Source: Bacteroidota bacterium (GTDB lineage Bacteria > Bacteroidota > Rhodothermia > Rhodothermales > UBA10348). From it: a stretch of DNA of 64,000 nt. The stretch is taken from the NCBI GenBank assembly GCA_022567305.1, contig JADFHF010000013.1, positions 1-64,000 of the forward strand. Direction: 5' to 3'. A program made the translations under genes and the position numbers. Positions within the stretch are counted from its first letter, which is position 1; every line of letters starts with the position of its first letter. Of this stretch, positions 49,000 through 59,390 are shown piece by piece. A model generated the notes under the pieces. The model saw nothing but the letters and a program-made list of their open reading frames with translations. It had not been told where the DNA came from and searched no databases.

Positions 49000-49929
49000 C
49001 TACGAGTTAACGATCTCAAGGGTCGGAATCGTCGTTAGATCGCGGAATGCTTCAATTCGTTTCCGAATGTCCGCGTTTTCGATTTCGAACAAGCGATCGG
49101 GCCCGAACGCTTCGACGGTAAACGATGCCACGGCGCTACCGAATACGACGGCCTGTTTCAGAGCATCTAGAGAAATGTCCTTTTGAGCCGACAGATGACC
49201 TGCGAATCCGCCCATAAAGGCGTCGCCCGCCCCGGTAGGATCCTGGATATCCTCCAGGGGATATGCGGGGACGGAAAAGACATTGTCTTCGGTGAACAAT
49301 AAAGCACCATGTTCGCCTTTCTTGATAACGAGGATTTTCGGGCCCATCTGCTGAATGAGCTTCGAAGAACGAATCAGGTTGGGCTCGTCGGCCAACTGGC
49401 GGCATTCTGAGTCGTTTACAATCAGACAATCAATCCGTCCCAGCGTTTCTCGAAGTTTTTCGGGAGTTTCGTCAATCCAGTAGTTCATGGTATCACATAC
49501 GACAAACGTAGGATCAATCATCTGATCCAGGACGCTGCACTGAACGTGCGGATCGAGATTACCAAGGCAGACGATATTGGATTTTCGGAGTTGATCCGGA
49601 ATCTGCGGCCGAAACGTCTTCAGCGCATTCAGATGCGTAGCGATCGTGTTTCGCTGATTCAGGTCGTGCTCGTATTTCCCTTCCCACGCAAACGTTTTCG
49701 ACGATTCGTCAATTTCGAGACCCGTCAGATCGATTTCCGCGTCTCTCAGCTGGTCCACAAATTCGTCTGGAAAATCGTAGCCAACAACGGCAACCAGACG
49801 AACGTCCGTCGAGAAAAAGCGGGCAGCCATGGTGATGTACATAGCGCTGCCACCCAGAATGTTTTCGGCCTTTCCAAAAGGGGTCTCGATGGAGTCAAGC
49901 GCAACCGTTCCAACCGCCAGCACACTCAT
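49000..49929 (-). CDS. PfkB/ribokinase family sugar kinase
   Basis: ATG at 49929 gives MSVLAVGTVALDSIETPFGKAENILGGSAMYITMAARFF; DPTGAGDAFMGGFAGHLS signature. Confidence 0.92.
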   Translation of the reverse strand: MSVLAVGTVALDSIETPFGKAENILGGSAMYITMAARFFSTDVRLVAVVGYDFPDEFVDQLRDAEIDLTGLEIDESSKTFAWEGKYEHDLNQRNTIATHLNALKTFRPQIPDQLRKSNIVCLGNLDPHVQCSVLDQMIDPTFVVCDTMNYWIDETPEKLRETLGRIDCLIVNDSECRQLADEPNLIRSSKLIQQMGPKILVIKKGEHGALLFTEDNVFSVPAYPLEDIQDPTGAGDAFMGGFAGHLSAQKDISLDALKQAVVFGSAVASFTVEAFGPDRLFEIENADIRKRIEAFRDLTTIPTLEIVNS

Positions 49930-50206
49930 GTCATTTTGCTCTGATGTAAAGAATCTCAAAACCCGCTGAAGATACAAAGCTGATTGTGAAAACCGGTAAG
50001 CACGTGATTCAATATCCGTTCTGGAATTACCGCGACGATTCACAATCATCGGCGTCTGTCTTTGTCATCCCATTGTGATAAACGACATTTTTTATCTGTC
50101 GGAATTACTCAACTCCCCGGAAACGTCGCGACCGTCGAGCCGTATGTAAGCTACATTTCGTACAGCCAGTTTCTTTTTCGACACGCTGCTCTAGATCAGT
50201 ATCTGA

Positions 50207-53200
50207 ATGAGTTTCCTCAACCCGAGGGGTAGAGACGAGTTCTTCGTTCTTTCTCGGTTTCATGCTGCCTCACTGACAATTTTTCTCCTCTCGATAACGG
50301 TCCTCGTACAAACCGGCCTTGCTCAACCGGAGGATCGTCGATCGGATCGAACGTTCGCAACCACGTTAGATCATTTTCAGTCAGGGCTTTTCAGTGTTGC
50401 TGCCGACGAGTTTGCAGAGTTTCGAAGGAGTCACCCCGATCACGGAAGAATCAGCGATGCTCTTTACTACGAGGCTGAATCGCGCCTGGCGCTCGGCCAA
50501 AAGGATGAAGCGGTTCGGTTGCTGACTGAATTTGAAGCATCCTTCCCTTATCACCCCTTTTCATTCCAAGCCCGATTAACCCTTGGCCAGCACTTCTTCG
50601 AAGAAGGCGATCATGAGAATGCGATTCGGACACTCGCTCTTGTTCTGGACAAGAGCCCTACGGATGAGCAAGCGGCAAAAGCCTTGTATTGGATGGGCGA
50701 AGCCTCCATCCGTGCCGGACGAGATGACGAAGGCTTGAATTACTTTCGGCGTGCAGCCGACGAGTATCAGCGTACGAATACCGCTCCAAGGGCAGCCTAT
50801 GCGCTGGCGTTTAACGAAGTCCGAATCGGGCGATATGAGGACGCGTCTCGATCTTTTGAAGAACTGGCGGCCAGATTTCCGTCTTCGCCGCTTTCGCAAA
50901 ACATCGGTCTCGCCCTTGCCGAAGTTTACTATGAAATCAACGATTTTACGCGTGCCGTTGACGAAATTGAAAGACGGCTACCCAATCTATCAGGTACGGC
51001 TGAAGATAGAGCCATCTTCCTTTTGGCCGAATCCTACAATCAGCTCCGTCAGAGTCCCCGTGCTATTCTGAACTACCGGCGCATTACCAATGGTGATACT
51101 CAGAATCCATACTACCGCAGAGCTCTGTACGGATTAGCCTGGAATTATCATCACGAAGGAACGTACGAATGGGCTGCCGACAATTTTGGTCTGGTCTACG
51201 CTGCTGATCAGCGAGCCGATGGTTTATCCGCACAGGCCATGTACTACGAAGCGGTCAACCGAAAGCTTGAGCGAAACACCGATGAGGCAGCCTTAATTTT
51301 CAGAAACTTCGCCACAAACCGGCCTGATCACGATTTGGCTGACAAGGGTTGGTTTGAACTGGGCATCCTCTACTACGAGTTGAATCTCTGGCGTGAGGCA
51401 AACCAGGCTTTTGAAGAAATTATCGATCGGTACACGGATTCCGATCTGATGGGCGAGGCCCTTCTGCACCGAGGGAATACGTTTATTGCTCTGGGTGATT
51501 TTGACGCGGCGCTCGAAATGTTCAATCGCGCGATTGACCTCCAGGCAGCACCGCTGGCTCTGAAGGAAGAAATTATCTTTCAAAAGGCATGGCTTCTATA
51601 CAGAAATCGTAAGTACCGCGAAGCCGCACCAGGATTCTTAGACTTGTTCGAGCAGAATACCGATGCGGCGAAAGCCGGAGAATCTCTTTTTTGGGCGGCT
51701 GAGAGTTATTTCCAACTCAACAATTACTCCCGCGCCGATCGTCTTTTTCGACAATATCTGAGAGAATTTCCGTCGGGAAGACACATGGATGCAGCCCACT
51801 ACGCACTGGGTTGGACGTATTTCAAGCAGGAGGACTATCAACGGGCCATTCCTGAATTCGAACGTTTTCTATCTGCCTATCGAGACGAAACAGGATCGGT
51901 ACCCTATCGATCGGACGCACAATTACGCCTGGCAGATTCTTATTTCGCACTCAAGCAGTACCCCGACGCCGTACGGGTTTACGGTCGCTTAGCCGGAGAT
52001 GGAGACGATTATGCCCTCTATCAGATTGGGCACGCGTACTCAAACGCTGGCGACACCTTTGAAGCCATATCTACGCTCCGCCGACTCCTTGAAGAGTATC
52101 CAGTGAGTGAATGGCGGGAAGAAGCCCAGTATTCGCTTGGATACCTCTATTTTCTGAGTCAGGATTATGAACAGGCTATCGCGGCGTATAAACAGCTGAT
52201 TCAAACGTATCCCCGCGACCCGCTTGCGGCTAAGGCTCAATACGGGATCGGCGATGCCTTTTTCAACGAAGGCAGTCTTGGCGCCTCCGTTGACGCTTAC
52301 AATGAGGTGCTTCAGAATTATCCAAATAGCCCATTCACCTCCGATGCCGCTGCTGGAATCCAGTTCGCATTGATGGCTAGTGGCGACGAAGACCAGGCCG
52401 ATGTCATTATTGATAGGTTCGCCGCCAACAATCCGAATTCACCCGTCATAGACCAACTCTTGTTTCGCCAGGCGGAGGTCAAGTATCAAAGCGGCAGGAT
52501 CGACGAAGCGCTTGCAGAATTCCATCGATTTATCGAAGAGGCCATTCGGGAAGACCTGATGCCTGACGCCTATTACTACCTCGGAATTATTTATTCCGAT
52601 CGCAATGAGAAGACGACTGCAATGACGAGTTTTCGCCAGGTCGTCGAACGACATAGTGAAAGCGATCGATTTGTCGAATCTTCAAAACTTCTCGGGAATC
52701 TTCTACTGGAATCCGGTGATGTAACCGAAGCTGAAATCGTATTTCGTCGATTGGAAAGTTTGCATAGCGACGACGCGGGCGTTGTGGCCGCTGCCCGATA
52801 TGGACGAAGCCAGGCTTTAAGTCGGCTCGGACGGTCGGATGAAGCAGAGACATTACTCCGGGATGCTATTGCCGCGGCCCCGGACTCAGATGAATCAACG
52901 CCTGCTCACCTGGGCCTCGCCCGGATAATCCATTCCAGAGGTGAAGTCTCCGAAGCAGAAACCATATTCGAACGGGTTGTGAGTCGAAGCAGAGACCAAA
53001 CCGGCGCCGAAGCGCTCTATTTGTTGGGATCATCGCAACTAGAACGAAGCGCGCCGGAACTTGCAGTAGAAACGCTTGGCCGTATGCCGGTGCTCTACGC
53101 CGGATATGCCGACTGGGTGGCACGGGGTTATCTGAAACAGGCCAAATCGCTTGAGGCACTTAACAATCGCGGCGAAGCCCGACGGATCTACGAGATGGTG

Positions 53201-53287
53201 ATCACGCTCTATCCCAATTCTGAATTCAGTTCCATGGCTGAACAAGAGAAGGACAGGCTGAACAAGAGAAGAACTGACAGACTGTAA
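50207..53287 (+). CDS. Tetratricopeptide-repeat protein, secreted/periplasmic
   Basis: 1026 aa of recurring TPR units (ALYWMGEASIRAGRDDEGLNYFRRAADEYQ; AQYSLGYLYFLSQDYEQAIAAYKQLIQTYP); hydrophobic N-terminus. Confidence 0.92.
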   Translation: MSFLNPRGRDEFFVLSRFHAASLTIFLLSITVLVQTGLAQPEDRRSDRTFATTLDHFQSGLFSVAADEFAEFRRSHPDHGRISDALYYEAESRLALGQKDEAVRLLTEFEASFPYHPFSFQARLTLGQHFFEEGDHENAIRTLALVLDKSPTDEQAAKALYWMGEASIRAGRDDEGLNYFRRAADEYQRTNTAPRAAYALAFNEVRIGRYEDASRSFEELAARFPSSPLSQNIGLALAEVYYEINDFTRAVDEIERRLPNLSGTAEDRAIFLLAESYNQLRQSPRAILNYRRITNGDTQNPYYRRALYGLAWNYHHEGTYEWAADNFGLVYAADQRADGLSAQAMYYEAVNRKLERNTDEAALIFRNFATNRPDHDLADKGWFELGILYYELNLWREANQAFEEIIDRYTDSDLMGEALLHRGNTFIALGDFDAALEMFNRAIDLQAAPLALKEEIIFQKAWLLYRNRKYREAAPGFLDLFEQNTDAAKAGESLFWAAESYFQLNNYSRADRLFRQYLREFPSGRHMDAAHYALGWTYFKQEDYQRAIPEFERFLSAYRDETGSVPYRSDAQLRLADSYFALKQYPDAVRVYGRLAGDGDDYALYQIGHAYSNAGDTFEAISTLRRLLEEYPVSEWREEAQYSLGYLYFLSQDYEQAIAAYKQLIQTYPRDPLAAKAQYGIGDAFFNEGSLGASVDAYNEVLQNYPNSPFTSDAAAGIQFALMASGDEDQADVIIDRFAANNPNSPVIDQLLFRQAEVKYQSGRIDEALAEFHRFIEEAIREDLMPDAYYYLGIIYSDRNEKTTAMTSFRQVVERHSESDRFVESSKLLGNLLLESGDVTEAEIVFRRLESLHSDDAGVVAAARYGRSQALSRLGRSDEAETLLRDAIAAAPDSDESTPAHLGLARIIHSRGEVSEAETIFERVVSRSRDQTGAEALYLLGSSQLERSAPELAVETLGRMPVLYAGYADWVARGYLKQAKSLEALNNRGEARRIYEMVITLYPNSEFSSMAEQEKDRLNKRRTDRL

Positions 53288-53289
53288 GG

Positions 53290-55026
53290 ATGATGAGAAC
53301 CATCTTGGGATTCGTGACATTATGGCTGATACCTGGCATTTCTGTTGGCCAAGAAAATCCGTCCCTGCCGGACTTAGCTCCTCATGTAGTCGAGATCACG
53401 GGCGATCTCTCGATTTCTTTCCCTTCCTTGAGACGACAACCCCTCGTCGGCTTTAATCCTCCACCGAGAGTTCCAGAAATTCCCTCGTCCCGGCATCCGT
53501 TTTTAGAATTATATAAGCAAGCGACAGATGACCTTCCTCCTAGCCCGCTTAGCCCACCGCAGCCACCTGATGTTTCCACTCTTGCGAATCGAACGCCCAA
53601 TGATGGATTGTTCGAGGCCGGGGTTGGACGGTATCTAGAACGATATCTGCGAGCCCATTTGAGTGTCCCAGTGGCTGAACAGACCGGCCTTGTGTTCTCA
53701 GCACGGTATCACGGATCAGACGGATACGAACCGTTTTCAAGCAATCCGTCGATTTCATCAGGCTCGGATTCGGAGCATTTGTCGGCGGGTATCAACCACC
53801 GTGCCGGAAGCATACTGGTGGGGGGAAAACTCGGCCTCCATAGATCGGCCTTCTCGTTGTTCGGCTCTGAGCACAGTTCCGGATCAGCCCTTGCGCTCAA
53901 TCCGGACCGCACGGTCTCGGGTTGGAATCTCTCTGCGTATTTAGGCACCCGGCCTGGATCTCCCGTAGCAGCACGGCTAAGCCTCGGCACCGGTCGTACG
54001 GACGTGGAGACGGACCTCTTTGACGCGGCTCAGCAGTCGATCCGACCGTTTTTACAACGTGAAGGTCAGTTTTCTCTAGACGGCTCCCTTCGGGCCCCGA
54101 TTAACGATAGCCATGCATTTTTCACCGGGCATCTATTGATTCAAAAGCTTGAACCCGATGGCTCCGAAGAAATCAAAATATCATCGGGTCAGGTAGCCGG
54201 AAGATTTCGCCTGTTTCCTGGAGACGGCCTCACACTGGACGCCGGACTTAGTATTCTCGGGTTTGATGCAGAGGGTCAATCTCGGTCTGGAGAAGATCGA
54301 TCACTCGTTTTTTTGTCCCCCGATATTCGATTGACGTATTCGCTTCGACCGGGTACCGACCTTGTATTTTCTAATGAACCCGAACTCTCGCGAAGCACCA
54401 TTCGCGATGTCTACTTCTTGGCGCCGTACATAGAGGACAATCCCGCTATCCAACCCGTTCTAACACCGGTCCACCTGAGCGGTAAGATCAATTTGTATAA
54501 TGAATTTATTCACGCCACCGCCAGTATCGGCCTAAAGGCCGTTGAAAATTTTCGCGTCATTGAGTCACCTCCTGGCCCGTTCAAAGGATTCGATCGGGGA
54601 TACCTGTCTGTCGACTATGAATCTGCCACTGTCACCTATCTGGACGGGTCTATCACGGCGACGCTTTCACCCGGCGTACAAGCGAATGCAGAGATCGCGT
54701 TTCGGCGGGGTCGATTGGACAGATCCGATTCCATCATCCCGTACTTCTCCCCTGTCACATTCGGAGGCTCAGTTGCGCTCGGAATGTTCGATGGGCGTCT
54801 TTCTTTGAAACTGTTGGCCAGAGGTGAATCCGCGAGGTATCGTGATCGGAATAAGTCAGAAAAGGTGGGCTCACTTCTTCTCTTCGACACGGAAGGCACG
54901 TGGTACCTGACCGATCAGGCAGGAATCACGTTTGGTATCCGAAACTTGGGTGGAAACACGGAATTTTGGGACAACTACGAAATAGAGTCTACCGTCGTCT
55001 ATACTGGAGCCAGATGGCGATGGTAG
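53290..55026 (+). CDS. Outer-membrane beta-barrel protein resembling a TonB-dependent receptor barrel without obvious plug
   Basis: Signal-like N-terminus; alternating beta-strand composition; receptor-like C-terminus ITFGIRNLGGNTEFWDNYEIESTVVYTGARWRW (terminal aromatic residue). Confidence 0.72.
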   Translation: MMRTILGFVTLWLIPGISVGQENPSLPDLAPHVVEITGDLSISFPSLRRQPLVGFNPPPRVPEIPSSRHPFLELYKQATDDLPPSPLSPPQPPDVSTLANRTPNDGLFEAGVGRYLERYLRAHLSVPVAEQTGLVFSARYHGSDGYEPFSSNPSISSGSDSEHLSAGINHRAGSILVGGKLGLHRSAFSLFGSEHSSGSALALNPDRTVSGWNLSAYLGTRPGSPVAARLSLGTGRTDVETDLFDAAQQSIRPFLQREGQFSLDGSLRAPINDSHAFFTGHLLIQKLEPDGSEEIKISSGQVAGRFRLFPGDGLTLDAGLSILGFDAEGQSRSGEDRSLVFLSPDIRLTYSLRPGTDLVFSNEPELSRSTIRDVYFLAPYIEDNPAIQPVLTPVHLSGKINLYNEFIHATASIGLKAVENFRVIESPPGPFKGFDRGYLSVDYESATVTYLDGSITATLSPGVQANAEIAFRRGRLDRSDSIIPYFSPVTFGGSVALGMFDGRLSLKLLARGESARYRDRNKSEKVGSLLLFDTEGTWYLTDQAGITFGIRNLGGNTEFWDNYEIESTVVYTGARWRW

Positions 55027-55106
55027 CGCAACCATCCAACGAGTAGGCAGAACATTCCGCATTTATTTCGCAGTTTTATTTATTTGATGAATAGACACGT
55101 CGTTTA

Positions 55107-55367
55107 ATGGTACGAGCCGGTATGACAGATCCCTTCGAAAAGCTGTTTTGGGAGATCCTGAGAGACGGCCTTGCCAACGGTGAAGCCATGGCTGTTCGGG
55201 GCCTGGGAATTTTTTCGATTATTCACAGCGCTGGACAAATAGAAGGGACGGGTCCGCAATCAAGAGCAACCGATTCAAACCATTCGGAAGCACACGACGG
55301 GATCATTCGTGTCTCGCCGCCTAGCGATTCGATCGTCTTCGAGGGCGAAATCAGTAGTTCGAATTGA
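55107..55367 (+). CDS. Putative HU-like DNA-binding-fold small protein
   Basis: LFWEILRDGLANGEAMAVRGLGIFSIIHSAG...IIRVSPPSDSIVF resembles the HU core with its G.G.F motif; start may be 55122. Confidence 0.5.
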   Translation: MVRAGMTDPFEKLFWEILRDGLANGEAMAVRGLGIFSIIHSAGQIEGTGPQSRATDSNHSEAHDGIIRVSPPSDSIVFEGEISSSN

Positions 55368-55389
55368 GCACTCAGATCAAAGCGTCGAA

Positions 55390-56502
55390 ATGTCGGATTT
55401 CCTAATATCAAATCTCACTTCAAAGCTATCTCTCGATGAGAAGGAAGTTGAGAGGCAGATCGAAAGATTAGTGGCTAGGCTGATCGACGACATCAAAAGA
55501 GACGGTGGATCAGACATCCCTGAGTTCGGACAATTCCGGTTTGAAGACGATGGGCTGAAGTTTACATCCGCTACCACGCTTTCGGAATTCGTAAATTTTA
55601 GATATCGCTCGCTCCAAACGTTCTCGTTTCCAGCAAAGGACGTGGCAGACGCTAAGCCCTCTTCCCCGGTAGAGTCATCTGCGGAGTCTCCACAAGAGGA
55701 TTCGGTGGGCGATGACGATTCATATCTTCTGGAAGCTCTTCTTCCGAAGGAATCGCTCCCGGCGTCCGCTTCGGCGATTCCTGTACCCGCGCCTAAGACA
55801 GACAGACCGCCTTTGAAGCCTCGGCCATCCACTGGAGCAGAGCGTTCTGAACGAGGAAAGTCAAAGCGTACTTCAGAAAGCGCTATAGAACGTGACACAA
55901 AAGACGAACCAAGGAGCCGTATCCTCAGACGCGCACTCTGGTTCGTGCCCGTTCTCGTTCTCGCAGCGATCATGGTCCTTGTGATCAAGCCGGGGGAAGG
56001 TGAATTAGATTTATCCGAGCAGGCTAACGCTCCGAACGAATTGCCTCTCACAGAAGTAGGCGATCTTGATGCAGGCGAGCCGGACGATGACAGGACGGGC
56101 GCGGCGGTAACCGACCGGGAGTCCCCGTCGGAAGACGAGTCCACATCCATTCCGAAAGCGGGGGCGGCAAGCGACAGAGTCGACCGTCCAGCTCCAATCA
56201 AACAGGATCCGGCCGGAGGTCAACCCGCAACTTCAAGTCAATTTGTTTCCGATTTTGCCCGCTCCGCGCCCGGTTACACGCTGATCGTGGGATCCGTTTT
56301 CACCCGTGCAAGTGCCGAGATTGAGATGCGTCGGTTTTCAAATCTTTCATTACCTCTGGCCATTTTGGATTACGGCGACGGTGGAGTGACTCGATATCGA
56401 TTGGCTGTCGGTAAGTTCGATACAATCGAGGCAGCACAACTTGCGATGCAGAGTGCATCAGGACAACTTCCGAATGGAACGTGGGTCCGAAGAATACGAT
56501 AA
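55390..56502 (+). CDS. HU-like (CCDC81-type) N-terminal domain, TM segment and C-terminal SPOR domain
   Basis: In-frame ATG at 55390; MSDFLISNLTSKLSLDEKEVERQIERLVARLIDDIKRDGGSDIPEFGQFRFEDDGLKFTSA; TM ALWFVPVLVLAAIMVLVI; SPOR GYTLIVGSVFTRASAEIEMRRFSNLSLPLAILDYGDGGVTRYRLAVGKFDTIEAAQLAM. Confidence 0.82.
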   Translation: MSDFLISNLTSKLSLDEKEVERQIERLVARLIDDIKRDGGSDIPEFGQFRFEDDGLKFTSATTLSEFVNFRYRSLQTFSFPAKDVADAKPSSPVESSAESPQEDSVGDDDSYLLEALLPKESLPASASAIPVPAPKTDRPPLKPRPSTGAERSERGKSKRTSESAIERDTKDEPRSRILRRALWFVPVLVLAAIMVLVIKPGEGELDLSEQANAPNELPLTEVGDLDAGEPDDDRTGAAVTDRESPSEDESTSIPKAGAASDRVDRPAPIKQDPAGGQPATSSQFVSDFARSAPGYTLIVGSVFTRASAEIEMRRFSNLSLPLAILDYGDGGVTRYRLAVGKFDTIEAAQLAMQSASGQLPNGTWVRRIR

Positions 56503-56535
56503 CATTTTTTTGATCATCAACTAATCACGCACATC

Positions 56536-57255
56536 ATGGCATACCTGCTGGTACAGCAAGTCGCAGAAGCCGTTCAAGACTCTTCAACCGTTTCGGAGGT
56601 GGAATCGGTTAGTCAACTCGACATCTTGTTTCAGGGTGGTTGGATCATCATACCAATTTTTCTGCTTTCTATTCTTGCCGTCTACCTGCTCATTGACCGC
56701 CTGCGCACCATTCAGAGAGCCTCTGCCGATCGAAACGAGATTATGGCGAAGATCCGGGACTTTGTTTCCGCTGGGAATATTGACGGGGCCGGGGCCTATT
56801 GCGATGTCCAGCAAAAACCCATCACGAGAATTCTAAAGCACGGACTGGAGCGGCTTGGAAGACCTATTTCAGAAATTCAGGACGCGGTAAATTCCGCAGG
56901 TAAACATGAGGCGTTCCTGCTTGAAACAAGAACGGACCTATTGGCCACGATCGCCGGAATTGCGCCCATGCTCGGTTTTCTCGGCACGGTAACGGGGATG
57001 ATCAAAGCCTTCCAAACCATCCAAAACCTTCAAGGAAGTGTGAACCCCAGTGTTTTGGCAGGCGGCATCTGGGAAGCCCTGGTTTCGACGGCTGCTGGAC
57101 TCACGGTCGGCATTATCGCATTCTTCTTCTACAATTTCATCCTTAACAGGATCAGGCGACTCGTCAACGACATGGAGCAGTCAGCGACGGAGTTTATTGA
57201 TATGCTTCAGACCCCGGCTCCAGCGCCCCGCTCTTCGCACGAAGAATCCTTTTAA
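56536..57255 (+). CDS. MotA/TolQ/ExbB family proton channel protein
   Basis: [77 protein letters not shown]. Confidence 0.95.
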   Translation: MAYLLVQQVAEAVQDSSTVSEVESVSQLDILFQGGWIIIPIFLLSILAVYLLIDRLRTIQRASADRNEIMAKIRDFVSAGNIDGAGAYCDVQQKPITRILKHGLERLGRPISEIQDAVNSAGKHEAFLLETRTDLLATIAGIAPMLGFLGTVTGMIKAFQTIQNLQGSVNPSVLAGGIWEALVSTAAGLTVGIIAFFFYNFILNRIRRLVNDMEQSATEFIDMLQTPAPAPRSSHEESF

Positions 57256-57270
57256 CCCGAGGACGTCACA

Positions 57271-57678
57271 ATGTCTATAGATTTTTCAACCGACAAAAAG
57301 CCTCTAACGGAATTTAGCCTGGCGAGCCTGGCCGACATCGTGTTTCTCCTGCTCATATTCTTTCTGCTGACGTCGAGCTTTATTCCCCAGTTTGGCATCC
57401 AGGTCAATCTACCGAAAACAAGCACGTCCGCGCCGACGGACGCCCAGTATGTAACGGTGATCATTACAAGCGAGGGACACTATTACGTCGATCAAAATCA
57501 GATCTCCAAAGAACAGCTCTTACCGGTCATTCAGAGTTCACTGAATGGGAGAACAAGCCTCGTGCTGAGAGCCGATGAGGATGCTACGGTCGGTCAGTTT
57601 GCAACGGTTGCTAGCGTGGCACGAGCACTGAATCTGAGGATATTGATGGCAACCGAGCGAGAAAGCTTCGGTTTCTGA
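57271..57678 (+). CDS. ExbD/TolR family protein
   Basis: LTEFSLASLADIVFLLLIFFLLTSSFIPQFGIQVNLPK; periplasmic YYVDQNQISKEQL...LVLRADEDATVGQFATVASVARALNLRILMATER. Confidence 0.95.
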   Translation: MSIDFSTDKKPLTEFSLASLADIVFLLLIFFLLTSSFIPQFGIQVNLPKTSTSAPTDAQYVTVIITSEGHYYVDQNQISKEQLLPVIQSSLNGRTSLVLRADEDATVGQFATVASVARALNLRILMATERESFGF

Positions 57679-57713
57679 CTGGAAAAGTCACTCGCGAATT
57701 CACGGCGCTGCGA

Positions 57714-59228
57714 TCACAGGCGCGCAGGCGCTTTGCCTGCTTCTACAGCGTTCAGAATAAACTGCCGAATATCCTCGTTTGATGTCGCGAGATCCTCTTG
57801 ACGTAGATACATCATGTGACCGCTTCGATAGCCTTTGAAGATCATTCGATCCTGCAGTCTTCCCGCCGGATCCATATTCCACATCGTGTATTTTGCATTG
57901 AAGTAGTCCGTTCCACCGTCAAAATAGCCGGACTGGACCATCAAGTGTAAATACGGATTCTGCGACATGGCCTGACGGAGATTTTCACCCGTGTTATCTC
58001 CATCCCGGTTCCACGGAGAAACTGGTCCGAATAGGTTGTACTTGAGATCTGTTTTGAAGCCAAGGACATCGCGCAGGTAGTGGTTGATGGCAGGAGCAAA
58101 CGCATGATTCCAGGCTGCCATGGAAGGATCGAAATCATAGCGTTCCCCCGCGTCTTCGCCGTCACGCCCCCTGTACCGCGAGTCCAGACGGCCAATCGTG
58201 AGCCCCTGGTCCCGAAGAAGTTCCTTCCAGAAAAATGAAGTCGGAATATCCAGATTGTGATCCAGAACGGCATCCACGGAAAGACCGGAGTAATAGGCCA
58301 TGCGCGCGGCCACCTCCTCTCTTCTGCCTTCCTCGATTGAGCCGCCCCGAACCAGAGCAGGAATCACTTCCTCGATCGTATAATTTTCGACCTCAGGCAA
58401 AAGATCATCCAGGTCCCGTTTTTGCAGCTCGGCAGGCAATGCATCGTGGTACCAGGCCGCAGCTGCGAAATACGGTAGGCGCAATCCAGCGCGGACCGGT
58501 CCGTCGCGGTCTATGCCCAGCCTGGTCGGCGACACGAGAATGACACCGTTGAGGTACATCCACTGGCGACTCTGGAGCGCCCCAGCCAAGCCTGAAACAC
58601 GAGTGGTCCCATAGCTCTCGCCAATCAGGAATTTGGGGGATGTCCAGCGTTCATGTCGAGAAACGAAATTTTCCAACCAATCAGAGAGATAAGCGATGTC
58701 TTCGTTCACTCCAAAAAATTGCTCCCGGTCGGCTTCGCCAATCATCCTCGAGAACCCCGTATTGACAGGATTGATGTAAACGATGTCGGCCACGTCCAGA
58801 ATGGAGTAGGGATTGTCGTGGATACCATACGGCTGGACCGGATAGCCTTCGTCGTCGATGTTGAGATTTTTTGGACTGGTATAACCCAGATGCATCCATA
58901 CAGAAGCAGATCCGGGGCCGCCGTTAAATGAGAACAAGAGGGGTCTCACCGTTGAGTCCGGAATGTGCGTTCGCTCGTAATACGTATACAGCAGAGCTGC
59001 AACCGGCTCCCCTTCTTCTCCCCAAACCGGCTGGGTCCCGACCGTCACATCGTAGGGCACTCGCTGACCTTTAATCGTGACTTCGTCGGAGGATGTGATG
59101 GTCGTATCTGGCGGGAGGGATCGCTCCTGCGCGTAGGTTGAAGTGAAAACGCAAACGCACAAGAGGCCGAGCGCCAAAATCGTCAAGAATTTCATGACTG
59201 GTCCTTTGTATATCTGTTCATGTGGCAA
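57714..59228 (-). CDS. S10 family serine carboxypeptidase, secreted
   Basis: PLLFSFNGGPGSASVWMHLGYTSPKNL, NPVNTGFSRM, FLIGESYGTTRVSGLAG, SGYFDGGTDYFNAKYTMW, GHMMYLRQEDL; signal peptide. Confidence 0.92.
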   Translation of the reverse strand: MPHEQIYKGPVMKFLTILALGLLCVCVFTSTYAQERSLPPDTTITSSDEVTIKGQRVPYDVTVGTQPVWGEEGEPVAALLYTYYERTHIPDSTVRPLLFSFNGGPGSASVWMHLGYTSPKNLNIDDEGYPVQPYGIHDNPYSILDVADIVYINPVNTGFSRMIGEADREQFFGVNEDIAYLSDWLENFVSRHERWTSPKFLIGESYGTTRVSGLAGALQSRQWMYLNGVILVSPTRLGIDRDGPVRAGLRLPYFAAAAWYHDALPAELQKRDLDDLLPEVENYTIEEVIPALVRGGSIEEGRREEVAARMAYYSGLSVDAVLDHNLDIPTSFFWKELLRDQGLTIGRLDSRYRGRDGEDAGERYDFDPSMAAWNHAFAPAINHYLRDVLGFKTDLKYNLFGPVSPWNRDGDNTGENLRQAMSQNPYLHLMVQSGYFDGGTDYFNAKYTMWNMDPAGRLQDRMIFKGYRSGHMMYLRQEDLATSNEDIRQFILNAVEAGKAPARL

Positions 59229-59390
59229 TGACGGAAACTAAATGCATACATGGCGTGTGGCAAACAGCGATCGTTCGAACTTTGATTGAATGACAAACGC
59301 ACCTGCGGCACGATTGGAACCAGAATCACCTGACCAGTAATATTACCCGACTTGAACCGTTTTCCGTACCCGCAGAATGAGAGGAACAGA

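Noticed and set aside
55377-56201. 274-aa minus ORF opposite the HU-SPOR gene
   Set aside because: Serine-rich antisense translation; the plus-strand frame has clear HU-like, TM and SPOR segments.
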